Of a DNA stretch of 64,000 nt, positions 26,674 to 34,276 are shown piece after piece. The notes below the pieces were generated by a model. That model saw only the letters and a list, made by a program, of their open reading frames with translations. It made no database searches and had not been told where the DNA came from. The translations under genes and the position numbers were made by a program. How positions within the stretch are numbered: position 1 is the first letter of the stretch; each line of letters starts with the position of its first letter. The DNA is from Reichenbachiella agariperforans. GTDB taxonomy: Bacteria > Bacteroidota > Bacteroidia > Cytophagales > Cyclobacteriaceae. The DNA lies in assembly GCF_900142205.1 (NCBI RefSeq), contig NZ_FRAA01000001.1:1084803-1148802 (forward strand). The letters run 5' to 3'.

Positions 26674-28094
26674 GCTTCTGCGTCTTTAGTAGGTTCATTG
26701 TTAGAAGCTTTGGTACTTAATAGCTCATTCAAAGTATTTGCAACGTTTTCGTTATTGTCAACATTGTTAAAATTGGGCATTAGCGTATCTGCAAAGGTCA
26801 GGAAGTCACCAAAAAATTCTCCTTCAAGTATTATGATTCTAGGGTCATTAAGCTCTTTCAGATTATTGATGTATTCGTTCTGTGTGCCTTGAAAGTCGAT
26901 TACAATAAGGGTGAAAGTAGGGTTTGATAATGCTTGGTAAATAATATCGTTAAAATGATCGTCACCAAATGAATATCCAACGGTAACGAGCACTGATTGA
27001 GATTGAGTAATGGTTGAAGCAAATTGTCTAAATAGCTCAGAGTATGGAAGGTCAAGAGTGTAAGACTTTTTCACTGCGGAGGGATAAATGATGATCTCCC
27101 CCTTTTTCTCTAGTGATGCTATTAGCTCTAGAGGCTTCTCTTCAATCCCATATAAATTGTTTGCATCCCTTGATTCGGAATTGACCCATGATAATGAACC
27201 ATGTAACTTATAATATCTGACTACTTTCTCTATTCTCTGGACTTTACCAGAAGTAGTAGAGCCTGGGTAAAAAATGTCGTATTCAAATGTTTCTGGTTTA
27301 AAGAACCTCTTGTGAAATCCTGAAAAGCCATCAATGTAATGAACACCCAACTTATCAAAGGCATATTCAAAAGCCAAGTCGTAATTGGCAGTAAAAATAT
27401 TGGCTCGCCTCAAATTCAAAGGTCTTTGGAGGAGAGCCTTTAAGAATTTTTCATGAAAGATATACTTGCTTCTTGATTCCAGTAGCTCGCCTTGTGCTTG
27501 TTCTTTGGTAAAAGCACTTTCTTTTTTTCTTTTAATTATCTCCTTAGAAACGGATCTTCTTTCTAAATCACAAACTTCGAAAAGCCCCTCTTTAATTGTA
27601 GTGATTAATTCATTTATTTTGTCTGTCCTCTCTTGGCTTTTATCCTCATTTAAGACAAAATCTTTAGCTATTAAATAATTCAACACCTTTTCAAATTCAA
27701 TAGCTATTTCTTTAGATACGTTATCTCTATAAATGCTCTCATCGACTATACAGTCCCAACCTCTTCCGTCTTTAAAGACCGTTTTATCAGCCTTATCACC
27801 AACTAAGTCAGATTGTAATTCTTCAATTATTGAAAAGAACTCTCTCTCAAGGTTTTGACCTATGATGTATTTTTCAATTTCAATGGGAAAATTACGTATC
27901 GCTACTGCTCCCAAATGAATTGAAGTTCCTGACCCAAATAGAAAACTAACATTATCCAATTCAAGGTAATTTTTGAGCATTAACTTGATTTTATCAATGA
28001 TTTTACTTTGGTCTGTATCTTCAGCTATCCAATCGGCTAACTTATCTGTACTTCCAAAGAGTACTTTATTTTTTGCTGGGTCAAAATGTGTCAT
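26670..28094 (-). CDS. SIR2-domain effector of a SIR2-HerA defence system
   Basis: 474 residues, first gene of the operon with HerA. SIR2-type NAD-binding motifs in order: FLFGSGTSIHLG (Gly54-x-Gly56-Thr-Ser58), Asn237-Tyr-Asp239 in FTANYDLAF, catalytic His298 in YKLHGSLSW, and VTVGYSFGDDHFND (371-382) like the GYSFxDxHIN motif of SIR2_2 proteins. A charged helical insertion lies at ~120-210. Known relatives degrade NAD+ (and in some reports cut DNA) once phage is sensed, with HerA holding them in an oligomer. Key residues look intact, so activity is expected. Start ATG at 28094; repeat copy R2 begins 50 bases upstream. Confidence 0.88.
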   Translation of the reverse strand: MTHFDPAKNKVLFGSTDKLADWIAEDTDQSKIIDKIKLMLKNYLELDNVSFLFGSGTSIHLGAVAIRNFPIEIEKYIIGQNLEREFFSIIEELQSDLVGDKADKTVFKDGRGWDCIVDESIYRDNVSKEIAIEFEKVLNYLIAKDFVLNEDKSQERTDKINELITTIKEGLFEVCDLERRSVSKEIIKRKKESAFTKEQAQGELLESRSKYIFHEKFLKALLQRPLNLRRANIFTANYDLAFEYAFDKLGVHYIDGFSGFHKRFFKPETFEYDIFYPGSTTSGKVQRIEKVVRYYKLHGSLSWVNSESRDANNLYGIEEKPLELIASLEKKGEIIIYPSAVKKSYTLDLPYSELFRQFASTITQSQSVLVTVGYSFGDDHFNDIIYQALSNPTFTLIVIDFQGTQNEYINNLKELNDPRIIILEGEFFGDFLTFADTLMPNFNNVDNNENVANTLNELLSTKASNNEPTKDAEA

Positions 28095-28144
28095 TCGAGT
28101 TTATTATTTTCAATTGATTATCAGCTTTTTATGGCAAAAGCACA

Positions 28145-28255
28145 ACAACCACACAAATCCCACTTCCCTAGTGGTCTTTACACAATTGTTACCCGGACTG
28201 TGTCCGTTTTATTAATACGCTAATAATGTAATTCTTCTCGATGGGCTACTGACAC
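28145..28255 (+). repeat. 111-base direct repeat R2, copy 1
   Basis: Aligns without gaps with 28931-29041 (107 of 111 identical; offset 786). It lies just upstream of the SIR2-HerA operon, so it may supply its promoter region. Confidence 0.95.
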
Positions 28256-28631
28256 CTAATAGGTTCAGTAGAGTAGACCTTAGTTGCTGCGTCGGTCTAG
28301 GTCTAGCAAAATAGTCCAAAGTCGGCAAAGTATCAAAAGAAACTAGCGGTGGGCTGTAGAGACCTGTGACGCGCTGTACAGCACGGAAGTTCTAAAAATC
28401 AAAATTCTCAGGTTCTCCCTACAGCCTTTCAGGATGAGGTCTTTCATCCATTTGGCAGAGTCATATTCTTTTTCGTCCTTCCGGGATGAGAGCTGCATTC
28501 CGCCGATCTTCCGATGTGGCAAACTGATCTTGCTATGAGTAGAGCGGTCATGTCCGCGGCAGATGCAGGTGTTCGTTCCACCGAAGCGGGCTAAATGCTC
28601 AGTTCGCACATGCATCTATACAGCTATGTTA
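28256..28631. other. Noncoding, structure-rich segment between R2 copies
   Basis: An ORF of 90 codons can be read on the minus strand at 28343-28615, but its translation has no motif and unusual composition (many Cys, His and Arg), so I do not call it a gene. RNA-like structure is visible: arms GGCTGTAG (28352-28359) and CTACAGCC (28419-28426) enclose the palindrome GCTGTACAGC (28373-28382). Could be a small RNA or the remnant of a mobile element. Confidence 0.4.
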
Positions 28632-28889
28632 TCATCTTATTTTTAGTTCACTAGGGGTTTGTCTACTGTCCCAAACGGTAAGTATTTCGATAGAGAATTC
28701 TGTAACCTCGTAGAATAGAAGATAATCTCTTATGATTTTGATTCGAACCCCTTCAATATCAGTAGTTCGTCCAATGTAAGGGAATTTGGCAAGTTGCTTT
28801 GTAGCTTCCTTGAGCCAGAGGAGACCAGTTTACTTTGAGAGCCGTTCATCAATTAATCTTGTTTTGTATTTGGCTCCTACTGTTGCCAT
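28632..28889 (-). pseudogene. Broken RelE/ParE-superfamily toxin
   Basis: An 85-codon frame starting at ATG 28889 and ending at TGA 28632, interrupted by TAA at codon 20 (28830-28832). After the stop the translation has the hallmark C-terminus of RelE/ParE toxins: LAKFPYIGRTTDIEGVRI, then DYLLFYEV, IEILTVWDSRQTPSEL. The part before the stop (MATVGAKYKTRLIDERLSK) does not match the usual N-terminus well, so an internal deletion is also likely. No antitoxin gene is seen beside it. An inactivated toxin-antitoxin module of the kind common in mobile islands. Confidence 0.7.
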
Positions 28890-28930
28890 ATTCAAAGATA
28901 AATGAAATATTTGACACAAAATTGATGATA

Positions 28931-29041
28931 ACAACCACCCAAATCCCACTTCCCTAGTGGTCTTTACACAATTGTTACCCGGGCTGTATCCGTTTTATTA
29001 ATACGCTAATAATGTAACTCTTCTCGATGGGCTACTGACAC
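28931..29041 (+). repeat. 111-base direct repeat R2, copy 2
   Basis: Second copy, differing from copy 1 at four positions and in the same orientation. Together the two copies bracket 675 bases that contain the broken toxin gene. Confidence 0.95.
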
Positions 29042-29051
29042 AACCCAAAGC

Positions 29052-29171
29052 TTGCCTTACCATTGGTTCCAAGTAAGCTTTAGTTGAGGTCTATGTTGCC
29101 TTACCATTGGCTCCAAGTAAGCTTTAGTTGAGGTGTGTGTTGCCTTACCTTATGCTCCTAGTAAGCTTACC
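29052..29171 (+). repeat. Tandem 44-base hairpin repeat (three units)
   Basis: Units start with TTGCCTTAC at 29052, 29096 and 29140, period 44. Units 1 and 2 are nearly identical; unit 3 is shorter and diverged. Each has inverted arms CTTAC/GTAAG around TTGG/CCAA, so each unit can form a small hairpin. Confidence 0.85.
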
Positions 29172-29471
29172 TTTTTGGGTATGCTCCCATCAGTACAATA
29201 TACACCCTAAACCATACGCTCATCGGGGTATAAAACCAGAAATCAGCGAGTCGAAAAACCAAGTAATCTGGTTACTGCCTGACGATGAAACAATCGAATA
29301 GCTACCTCAAACGAATTGGACTTTTCAAGACATAAAAGATAGCACTTTGAAAAGATTCTCCTTCTTATCAAACATGAAAACTACCCTTCATAAGCCCTTG
29401 TCTCTGCACTCTTCTTTAGCATCATTTATTATCTAATAATATGCATTAAACAGCAACTGAGTGGGCTTTCA
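29172..29471. other. Noncoding stretch, 300 bases
   Basis: AT-rich. A 23-codon frame without a start (KPEISESKNQVIWLLPDDE, ending at a TAG near 29300) may be the tail of a decayed gene. Nothing else is recognised. Confidence 0.4.
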
Positions 29472-29507
29472 GGACACCTGTGTTTGACATGTCAAACACA
29501 GATGTCC
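29472..29507. repeat. 36-base near-perfect palindrome
   Basis: Arms GGACACCTGTGTTTGACA and TGTCAAACACAGATGTCC with no loop and one mismatch (18-bp stem or cruciform). Its right half is the start of dispersed repeat R3 copy 2. Confidence 0.85.
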
Positions 29508-29554
29508 TAATTTAGCGCTTTTTGATGCTTCATAGTTGGGTTGAAAAATTAAGA
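29493..29554 (+). repeat. Dispersed repeat R3, copy 2
   Basis: From CAAACACAGATGTCC to GAAAAATTAAGA. Same order of shared blocks as 22448-22510, same orientation, roughly two thirds identical by eye. Confidence 0.6.
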
Positions 29555-29598
29555 CTGGACAGTGCGATTCTCATACCTACGGGTTGCAAGAGCGTACA

Positions 29599-29648
29599 TC
29601 AAGGAATAAAAAAAGGGACTCAAATGAGTCCCTTTTTTTATTCCTTGA
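29599..29648. terminator. Terminator with perfect 23-bp stem
   Basis: Arms of 23 bases (29599-29621 and 29626-29648) around AAAT, core GGGACTC/GAGTCCC flanked by A and T runs. It ends the ferritin transcript and blocks transcription from the island. Confidence 0.9.
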
Positions 29649-29660
29649 TTTTGCAATTGG

Positions 29661-30185
29661 TTACTCGCCGTAGCTCACACCACCGACACGCTCGTCGATC
29701 ATGAGTAGAGATTTAGGGTCTTCGCCTAACATCTCGAAGTAATCCAAGATTCGTCTGATTACGAACTCTTCCTCTACCTGTTCTTTGACGAACCACTGCA
29801 TGAAATTCTCGGTAGCAAAGTCATTGTTCTTGCGACAGTCTGAGACGATCTGGTTGATAGACTCAGTCACGTTGATCTCATTCTCTAGTGCAGTTTCGAA
29901 TACTTCCTTCAAAGAAGAAAATTCGCTCTGCGAACCCGCTACAGCAGGAGACACTGCGATTCCTCCCATATCACTGATATAGTGAAACAGTTTCATCATG
30001 TGCTCTCTCTCTTCGCTGCTTTGCTCATAGAAGAACTTAGCACTGTGATCATACGCATTCTGATCACACCAAGCCGCCATCGCTAGATACGCGGCAGATG
30101 CCTGCGCTTCTAGTTTTACTTGATTGTTTAGTTTTTTTATGATGCTATCCTGTACGGCTACTCTTTGTCTTAATAAATCTTTCAT
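29661..30185 (-). CDS. Non-haem ferritin
   Basis: 174 residues, four-helix-bundle ferritin of the FtnA type. Ferroxidase ligands are visible: Glu in KLEAQASAAYLAM, the EExxH pair in SSEEREHMMKLFHY, a Glu in ALENEINVTESI and Gln/Glu in WFVKEQVEEE. Forms a 24-mer that oxidises Fe2+ and stores Fe3+ in the cytoplasm, protecting against Fenton chemistry. Single gene with a perfect terminator; the 130-base upstream region contains an imperfect repeat around GAAACTTAG/CTAGT but no clear Fur box. Confidence 0.95.
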   Translation of the reverse strand: MKDLLRQRVAVQDSIIKKLNNQVKLEAQASAAYLAMAAWCDQNAYDHSAKFFYEQSSEEREHMMKLFHYISDMGGIAVSPAVAGSQSEFSSLKEVFETALENEINVTESINQIVSDCRKNNDFATENFMQWFVKEQVEEEFVIRRILDYFEMLGEDPKSLLMIDERVGGVSYGE

Positions 30186-30315
30186 CGTTCTATCGTTTTA
30201 GTGCGACTTCTTTAACAAATGAAACTAAATAAATCCGTAATAGTTTCATTCAAAACATATTTAGAACTAGTCTAAGTTTCGTTAAAGCTACGTTAGAGAG
30301 GGGTTTATGCCCCGA

Positions 30316-32238
30316 TTAGTTCAGTTTGAAACGACCAATTCCCCTCTTCAACTCTGTCGCCATATTGTTGAGCTGTCTCGAAATGTTCATGTAATTAGCC
30401 ATCCCGTTCGATAGTTCTGTGGCAGAGCTATTCACCTCTTCGGTGCCCGCTGCAGTTTGCTCAGCCACCACGACCACAGACTCCACATCAGTGACAGCTC
30501 CTGACATACTCTGGACTTGTAGTTTCGAATCATCCAAGATCTGCTTAGATAAGTTGTATGAGGCCTGATAACTCTCCGTGATGACATTAAATACCTCTGC
30601 GGTCTTCTGTGATGAACTCACGCCACTCGTCACGCTGATATTCATCTCGTCGATCACCTTGGTCGCGTTCTCAGTATCTCGCTTCACATCACTGACTAGC
30701 TTTTCGATCTCCTGAGCGGACTTTCTCGATCCTTCAGCGAGTTTTCTAATCTCCTCTGCTACCACCGCAAACCCTCTACCCGACTCTCCAGCCTGAGCCG
30801 CCTCTATCGCAGCATTCAGTGCGAGCAAGTTCGTCTGAGAGGATATATCTGTGATGACTCCTAGTACTCTGGATATTTCGGTAGATCTGTCATTGAGAAC
30901 CGCGATAGACTCCTTGGTGTTTTGGGAGTAGCCTGATATCTTTTCCATATCCGATACAACCGCCTGTACGATCTCTTTTCCTCGTTCACTATTTTCTGTT
31001 CCCTGTTTAGCAGACTCCATCACCTCCATGGTTCTTCCTTCCAAGCCACGTGCGGTATCCAGCGTGTGCTCCAATACCTGAGAAATATTCTCTATACTCG
31101 ACAACTGGCGCTGCGCTCCACTACTCATTTGTGTTATAGCCCCTACGATCTCGTGTGTAGAGCCTTCCATTTCCTGACCAGAAAGTAGCATCATCTCTGA
31201 TCTCTCCTCCAAAGAAGCGATATCCTTGGAGATCTGCACCAATAGATCAGACAAGTTATCCAAGGCTTGATTCAAGTGATCCGCAAGCATTTTCACATCT
31301 CCCTGTGATGCCACATCGTAGCGCTGCGTCAAGTCACCACTTGCCATAGACTGAGCTATGTCAGTTACCTTCAGAACTGGGACAGAGATAGATACCAACA
31401 TCTGATTGATAGATTCCGCCATTTTCTTCCAGTTACCTGCTTTGCCTTCTATAGCCATTCGTGATTTCAAATCTCCATTGACGCCAACCGTATTAACCAC
31501 TGAATTGGTTTCATCAATAAGCCCATGAATAGCATTCGAAAAATCATCTCCCAATGAGGCCAACATTTGGCTGGTTGACTGGTTTTCCTCTCTATCGTTC
31601 TGTTTTGTAGTGATATCTGCCGCAATTTTCTTTACATCCAGTGTCATTCTATCCATCTCTTCCAAGCGAGCACTCAACTCCATATTGGATTGTATATTAT
31701 TGAGTGTCTCCTTTTTCAATCTATAGGAAGATATAGCACTCGCTACCAACCCCAATACCGCCAAGCCCATGTGGTACAAAAAAGTAGAAACTGCAACATC
31801 TGAGCTCTCATATAGATAATTCATGTACTCAGGCTGCCCATCGAGATACAACCCAAAGATTAACACATGATGTACCGTTACGATCAGTCCAAATGGAATA
31901 TAAATTCGCCAATCTCTAAAGTGAATCAATATGATTGGGAAAATAAAAAACCAAAAGTGCATCTCAAACAGCCCGTGTAGCTGTGCCACGAATTGAAGCA
32001 TAAAAATAGCCATCACAGAAGCAGTGGTAGCTCTAAATAAAAAGGTCCCAGAAAAAAAGAACCGAACCATCAAGCATAACAGAAGGTTCAAACCACCAAC
32101 ACCTAACCCAAACAACCAGGTATCATATTGAAAGGCGATCCCTACACCAAACAAAAACAAACCAAACACAAGGTATAAAACCGTGTTTTCAGACTTTTGA
32201 ATTACTTTTTCAAAAGCTACAGACATTTCAGAATTCAT
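30316..32238 (-). CDS. Methyl-accepting chemotaxis-type protein with N-terminal membrane domain
   Basis: 640 residues. About six hydrophobic helices occupy residues ~15-190, without a periplasmic sensor loop of any size, so the sensor is probably membrane-embedded. A HAMP-like region follows (~265-340), then the MCP signalling coiled coil with the conserved hairpin tip ([26 protein letters not shown], ~465-500) and [17 protein letters not shown]. The tip would contact CheA/CheW. No che genes are near, and many Bacteroidota glide rather than swim, so the output may be gliding or another response. Confidence 0.9.
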   Translation of the reverse strand: MNSEMSVAFEKVIQKSENTVLYLVFGLFLFGVGIAFQYDTWLFGLGVGGLNLLLCLMVRFFFSGTFLFRATTASVMAIFMLQFVAQLHGLFEMHFWFFIFPIILIHFRDWRIYIPFGLIVTVHHVLIFGLYLDGQPEYMNYLYESSDVAVSTFLYHMGLAVLGLVASAISSYRLKKETLNNIQSNMELSARLEEMDRMTLDVKKIAADITTKQNDREENQSTSQMLASLGDDFSNAIHGLIDETNSVVNTVGVNGDLKSRMAIEGKAGNWKKMAESINQMLVSISVPVLKVTDIAQSMASGDLTQRYDVASQGDVKMLADHLNQALDNLSDLLVQISKDIASLEERSEMMLLSGQEMEGSTHEIVGAITQMSSGAQRQLSSIENISQVLEHTLDTARGLEGRTMEVMESAKQGTENSERGKEIVQAVVSDMEKISGYSQNTKESIAVLNDRSTEISRVLGVITDISSQTNLLALNAAIEAAQAGESGRGFAVVAEEIRKLAEGSRKSAQEIEKLVSDVKRDTENATKVIDEMNISVTSGVSSSQKTAEVFNVITESYQASYNLSKQILDDSKLQVQSMSGAVTDVESVVVVAEQTAAGTEEVNSSATELSNGMANYMNISRQLNNMATELKRGIGRFKLN

Positions 32239-32274
32239 ACTTTCTTTATTTAAATACTGTCAACTATCATCAGA

Positions 32275-32868
32275 TCATAACTCACACCCGAAACCCGAAA
32301 CAACTGGAACAAGAGGGGCTTGATAACCCTTTGACTTAAATTCTAGTGCCACAGCTGGAGCTGAATTTTTAATATTAGCGGGACCACAAAAAGTAAACCC
32401 ACTGGTGTAATTACCATCAAAATAGCGTGTCGAGTCTGTATCGAATAACACGGCACGAGGTGTCGAGTTCACTCCACAAAGCCTTGACAACTGTCCATCA
32501 GGATCCATGATTACTTTCATGGACGATGGTAATTGATACTTTTCTTTCAAATAATTACCGTTAGTCACCTGTTGGCCAGTCACCACCAAGTAGAAATCTA
32601 TCTGCTCAGTGTATGATTGAAATACGCCTTTCAAATGCTCAATATTAACTTTAGAATACTTACAGGAGGGATTGTAAAAATGAATGAATATGGGTCTATC
32701 ATTAATAGATATGCCATACTGCCTAATAACTGGGGATTTTTCCAAATAGTATGCAGGCATACTATTTTTATTTTGAATTAAATGACGGTATTCTTCTATC
32801 CAGAATAAATAGATGATCAATGACAATACACCAACCATGATTACTAGTACAATACCTTTTTTCATCAA
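32275..32868 (-). CDS. Membrane-anchored thioredoxin-fold protein with altered active site
   Basis: 197 residues: N-terminal hydrophobic anchor (~5-23), then a thioredoxin-like fold (IFIHFYNPSCKYSKVNIEHLK, a central beta-alpha unit, and cis-Pro motif NSTPRAVLFD). The active-site position reads Cys69-Lys-Tyr-Ser72 instead of CxxC, so a disulfide cannot form there. Other Cys occur at the end (FTFCGP, GFGCEL). Probably faces the periplasm. Role unknown; could act as a thiol-based sensor or monothiol reductase. Lies between the chemoreceptor and an unknown gene on the same strand. Confidence 0.75.
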   Translation of the reverse strand: MMKKGIVLVIMVGVLSLIIYLFWIEEYRHLIQNKNSMPAYYLEKSPVIRQYGISINDRPIFIHFYNPSCKYSKVNIEHLKGVFQSYTEQIDFYLVVTGQQVTNGNYLKEKYQLPSSMKVIMDPDGQLSRLCGVNSTPRAVLFDTDSTRYFDGNYTSGFTFCGPANIKNSAPAVALEFKSKGYQAPLVPVVSGFGCEL

Positions 32869-33020
32869 ATATCAAATATCTACCATGCACATACGACATT
32901 GAATTGCCTGTTGGATTTCATGATGCAAAGAAAAATACTAAACGATGAGGATAATAATATTACTAGATAAAATATGACTTATTTTATAAATAAGATCGAA
33001 ATGACAAAGAATAGCAGTGC

Positions 33021-33356
33021 TTAAACTAGGTTAGCTCTATTGATTCGCTGGTGGACGATGCTATTGAGCTCTAGCATGACGAGAGCACCCTGTACGAGAT
33101 GTTTCACTTCGATCATTTCTTCGAGTGTCAAGACCAAGAAGCGGTCTTTGTTGCATAGTGGGATGATTTCTAAATCATTCTTAGTGACATCAGACATTAG
33201 CATCAGCTCAAGATTATAGGTATCTATTTTACTCTTGAAAGCGATAAAAGAACAGACATTCATCTTGTATTCCATACCTTTATAGGTCATGTAAAAGCAG
33301 TTTTCTTTGTCTGCCTGTACGATCTGTCCGTTCTCTGTCTGATGTATCAAATGCAT
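33021..33356 (-). CDS. Hypothetical protein, 111 aa
   Basis: Small, soluble, alpha/beta protein with evenly spaced Cys (NCFYMTYKG, MNVCSFIAF, IIPLCNKDRF) and a C-terminal amphipathic helix (EEMIEVKHLVQGALVMLEL). It resembles a Bacteroidota-specific DUF of ~100 residues, but I cannot name the family. Ends 36 bases after an AT-rich region; single gene. Confidence 0.55.
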   Translation of the reverse strand: MHLIHQTENGQIVQADKENCFYMTYKGMEYKMNVCSFIAFKSKIDTYNLELMLMSDVTKNDLEIIPLCNKDRFLVLTLEEMIEVKHLVQGALVMLELNSIVHQRINRANLV

Positions 33357-33452
33357 GGTTCAGCAAAAGTAGTCTTTATTTAGACCTATTACAAATAAAA
33401 AAATACGATTTGTTGTATTACATCTATCACCAAACTCCAATAAATTAGCCGC

Positions 33453-34250
33453 ATGTTATCAATTAAATCCTCCCTGTTTATTGTATTGCTGACGGTTACC
33501 ATTGGGTATGCCCATGCACAAAAAGTCACTTACCTCGGTAATGAAGGTATCCTCGTCGAGTATCAAGGCAAAAAAGTTATCGTAGACGCATTGTTTGACG
33601 ACCCTACGGGCAAGTTCCATACGCCTGATTATGACCTCATGGAAAAGATCGTAATGGGAAAAGCTCCGTATGACAAAATCAATGCAAATTTGATTACCCA
33701 TGCACACGGAGATCATTTTGATGCGGTCAACAATGTCTCATTTTTGAGAGAAAACAAGTCCGCAAAAATGATCGCCACCCCACAAGCCGTGGACAGTATG
33801 AAACTCAAATCGCAGTTTTACGACGAAGTATCAGATCGTATCGCTACCTATCCATGGACCAAGGGCTGGAAAACAACTATGATTGACGACATAACGATCG
33901 CTAGTGCCTATACGCGTCACGCAGGCAGAGCATACGGGAAAGTCCAAAATCAAATATTTCTAATCACAATCGGGAATAAAAAAGTCCTCCATGTTGCCGA
34001 TACTCAGATGGATGTCCGCTACTTTGATGACCTTCGTCTCGTGTATGAAGAGGTAGACTTGGCCATTGTCCCCTTCTGGTTTTTGACAAACCTATTTGGT
34101 ACCGAGATTGTAGAAAAACACATCGGTGCTAAAAAAGTAGTCGGTATGCACCTCCCAATGGGACACGACGAAAAAACAGAGGACAAAGTGCATGAGGCCT
34201 TTCCTTCTGCGATCCTGTTCACCGATCCTGGACAAGAAATTACATTCTAA
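33453..34250 (+). CDS. Exported MBL-fold metallohydrolase
   Basis: 265 residues. Signal peptide (LFIVLLTVTIGYAHAQ). The mature protein has the metallo-beta-lactamase motif H83-A-H85-G-D87-H88 (ITHAHGDHFD), later His (YTRHAGRAYG), Asp (HVADTQMD) and a C-terminal His (VGMHLPMGHDE). The short form with a K-V-L-H-V-A-D-T motif is like UlaG/YhfI-type hydrolases that act on phosphodiesters or lactones. Substrate unknown; predicted periplasmic. Convergent with the WD40-caspase gene (26-base gap). Confidence 0.85.
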   Translation: MLSIKSSLFIVLLTVTIGYAHAQKVTYLGNEGILVEYQGKKVIVDALFDDPTGKFHTPDYDLMEKIVMGKAPYDKINANLITHAHGDHFDAVNNVSFLRENKSAKMIATPQAVDSMKLKSQFYDEVSDRIATYPWTKGWKTTMIDDITIASAYTRHAGRAYGKVQNQIFLITIGNKKVLHVADTQMDVRYFDDLRLVYEEVDLAIVPFWFLTNLFGTEIVEKHIGAKKVVGMHLPMGHDEKTEDKVHEAFPSAILFTDPGQEITF

Positions 34251-34276
34251 CTTAATGATTGTCTATCATACTATGA

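Noticed and set aside
28145-28255. attC site of a classical integron
   Set aside because: No R' / R'' core sites (GTTRRRY...RYYYAAC) in the expected paired order and no intI; only cassette-like by layout.
29052-29171. Possible CRISPR array
   Set aside because: Units are directly adjacent with a 44-base period and no unique spacers; no cas genes.
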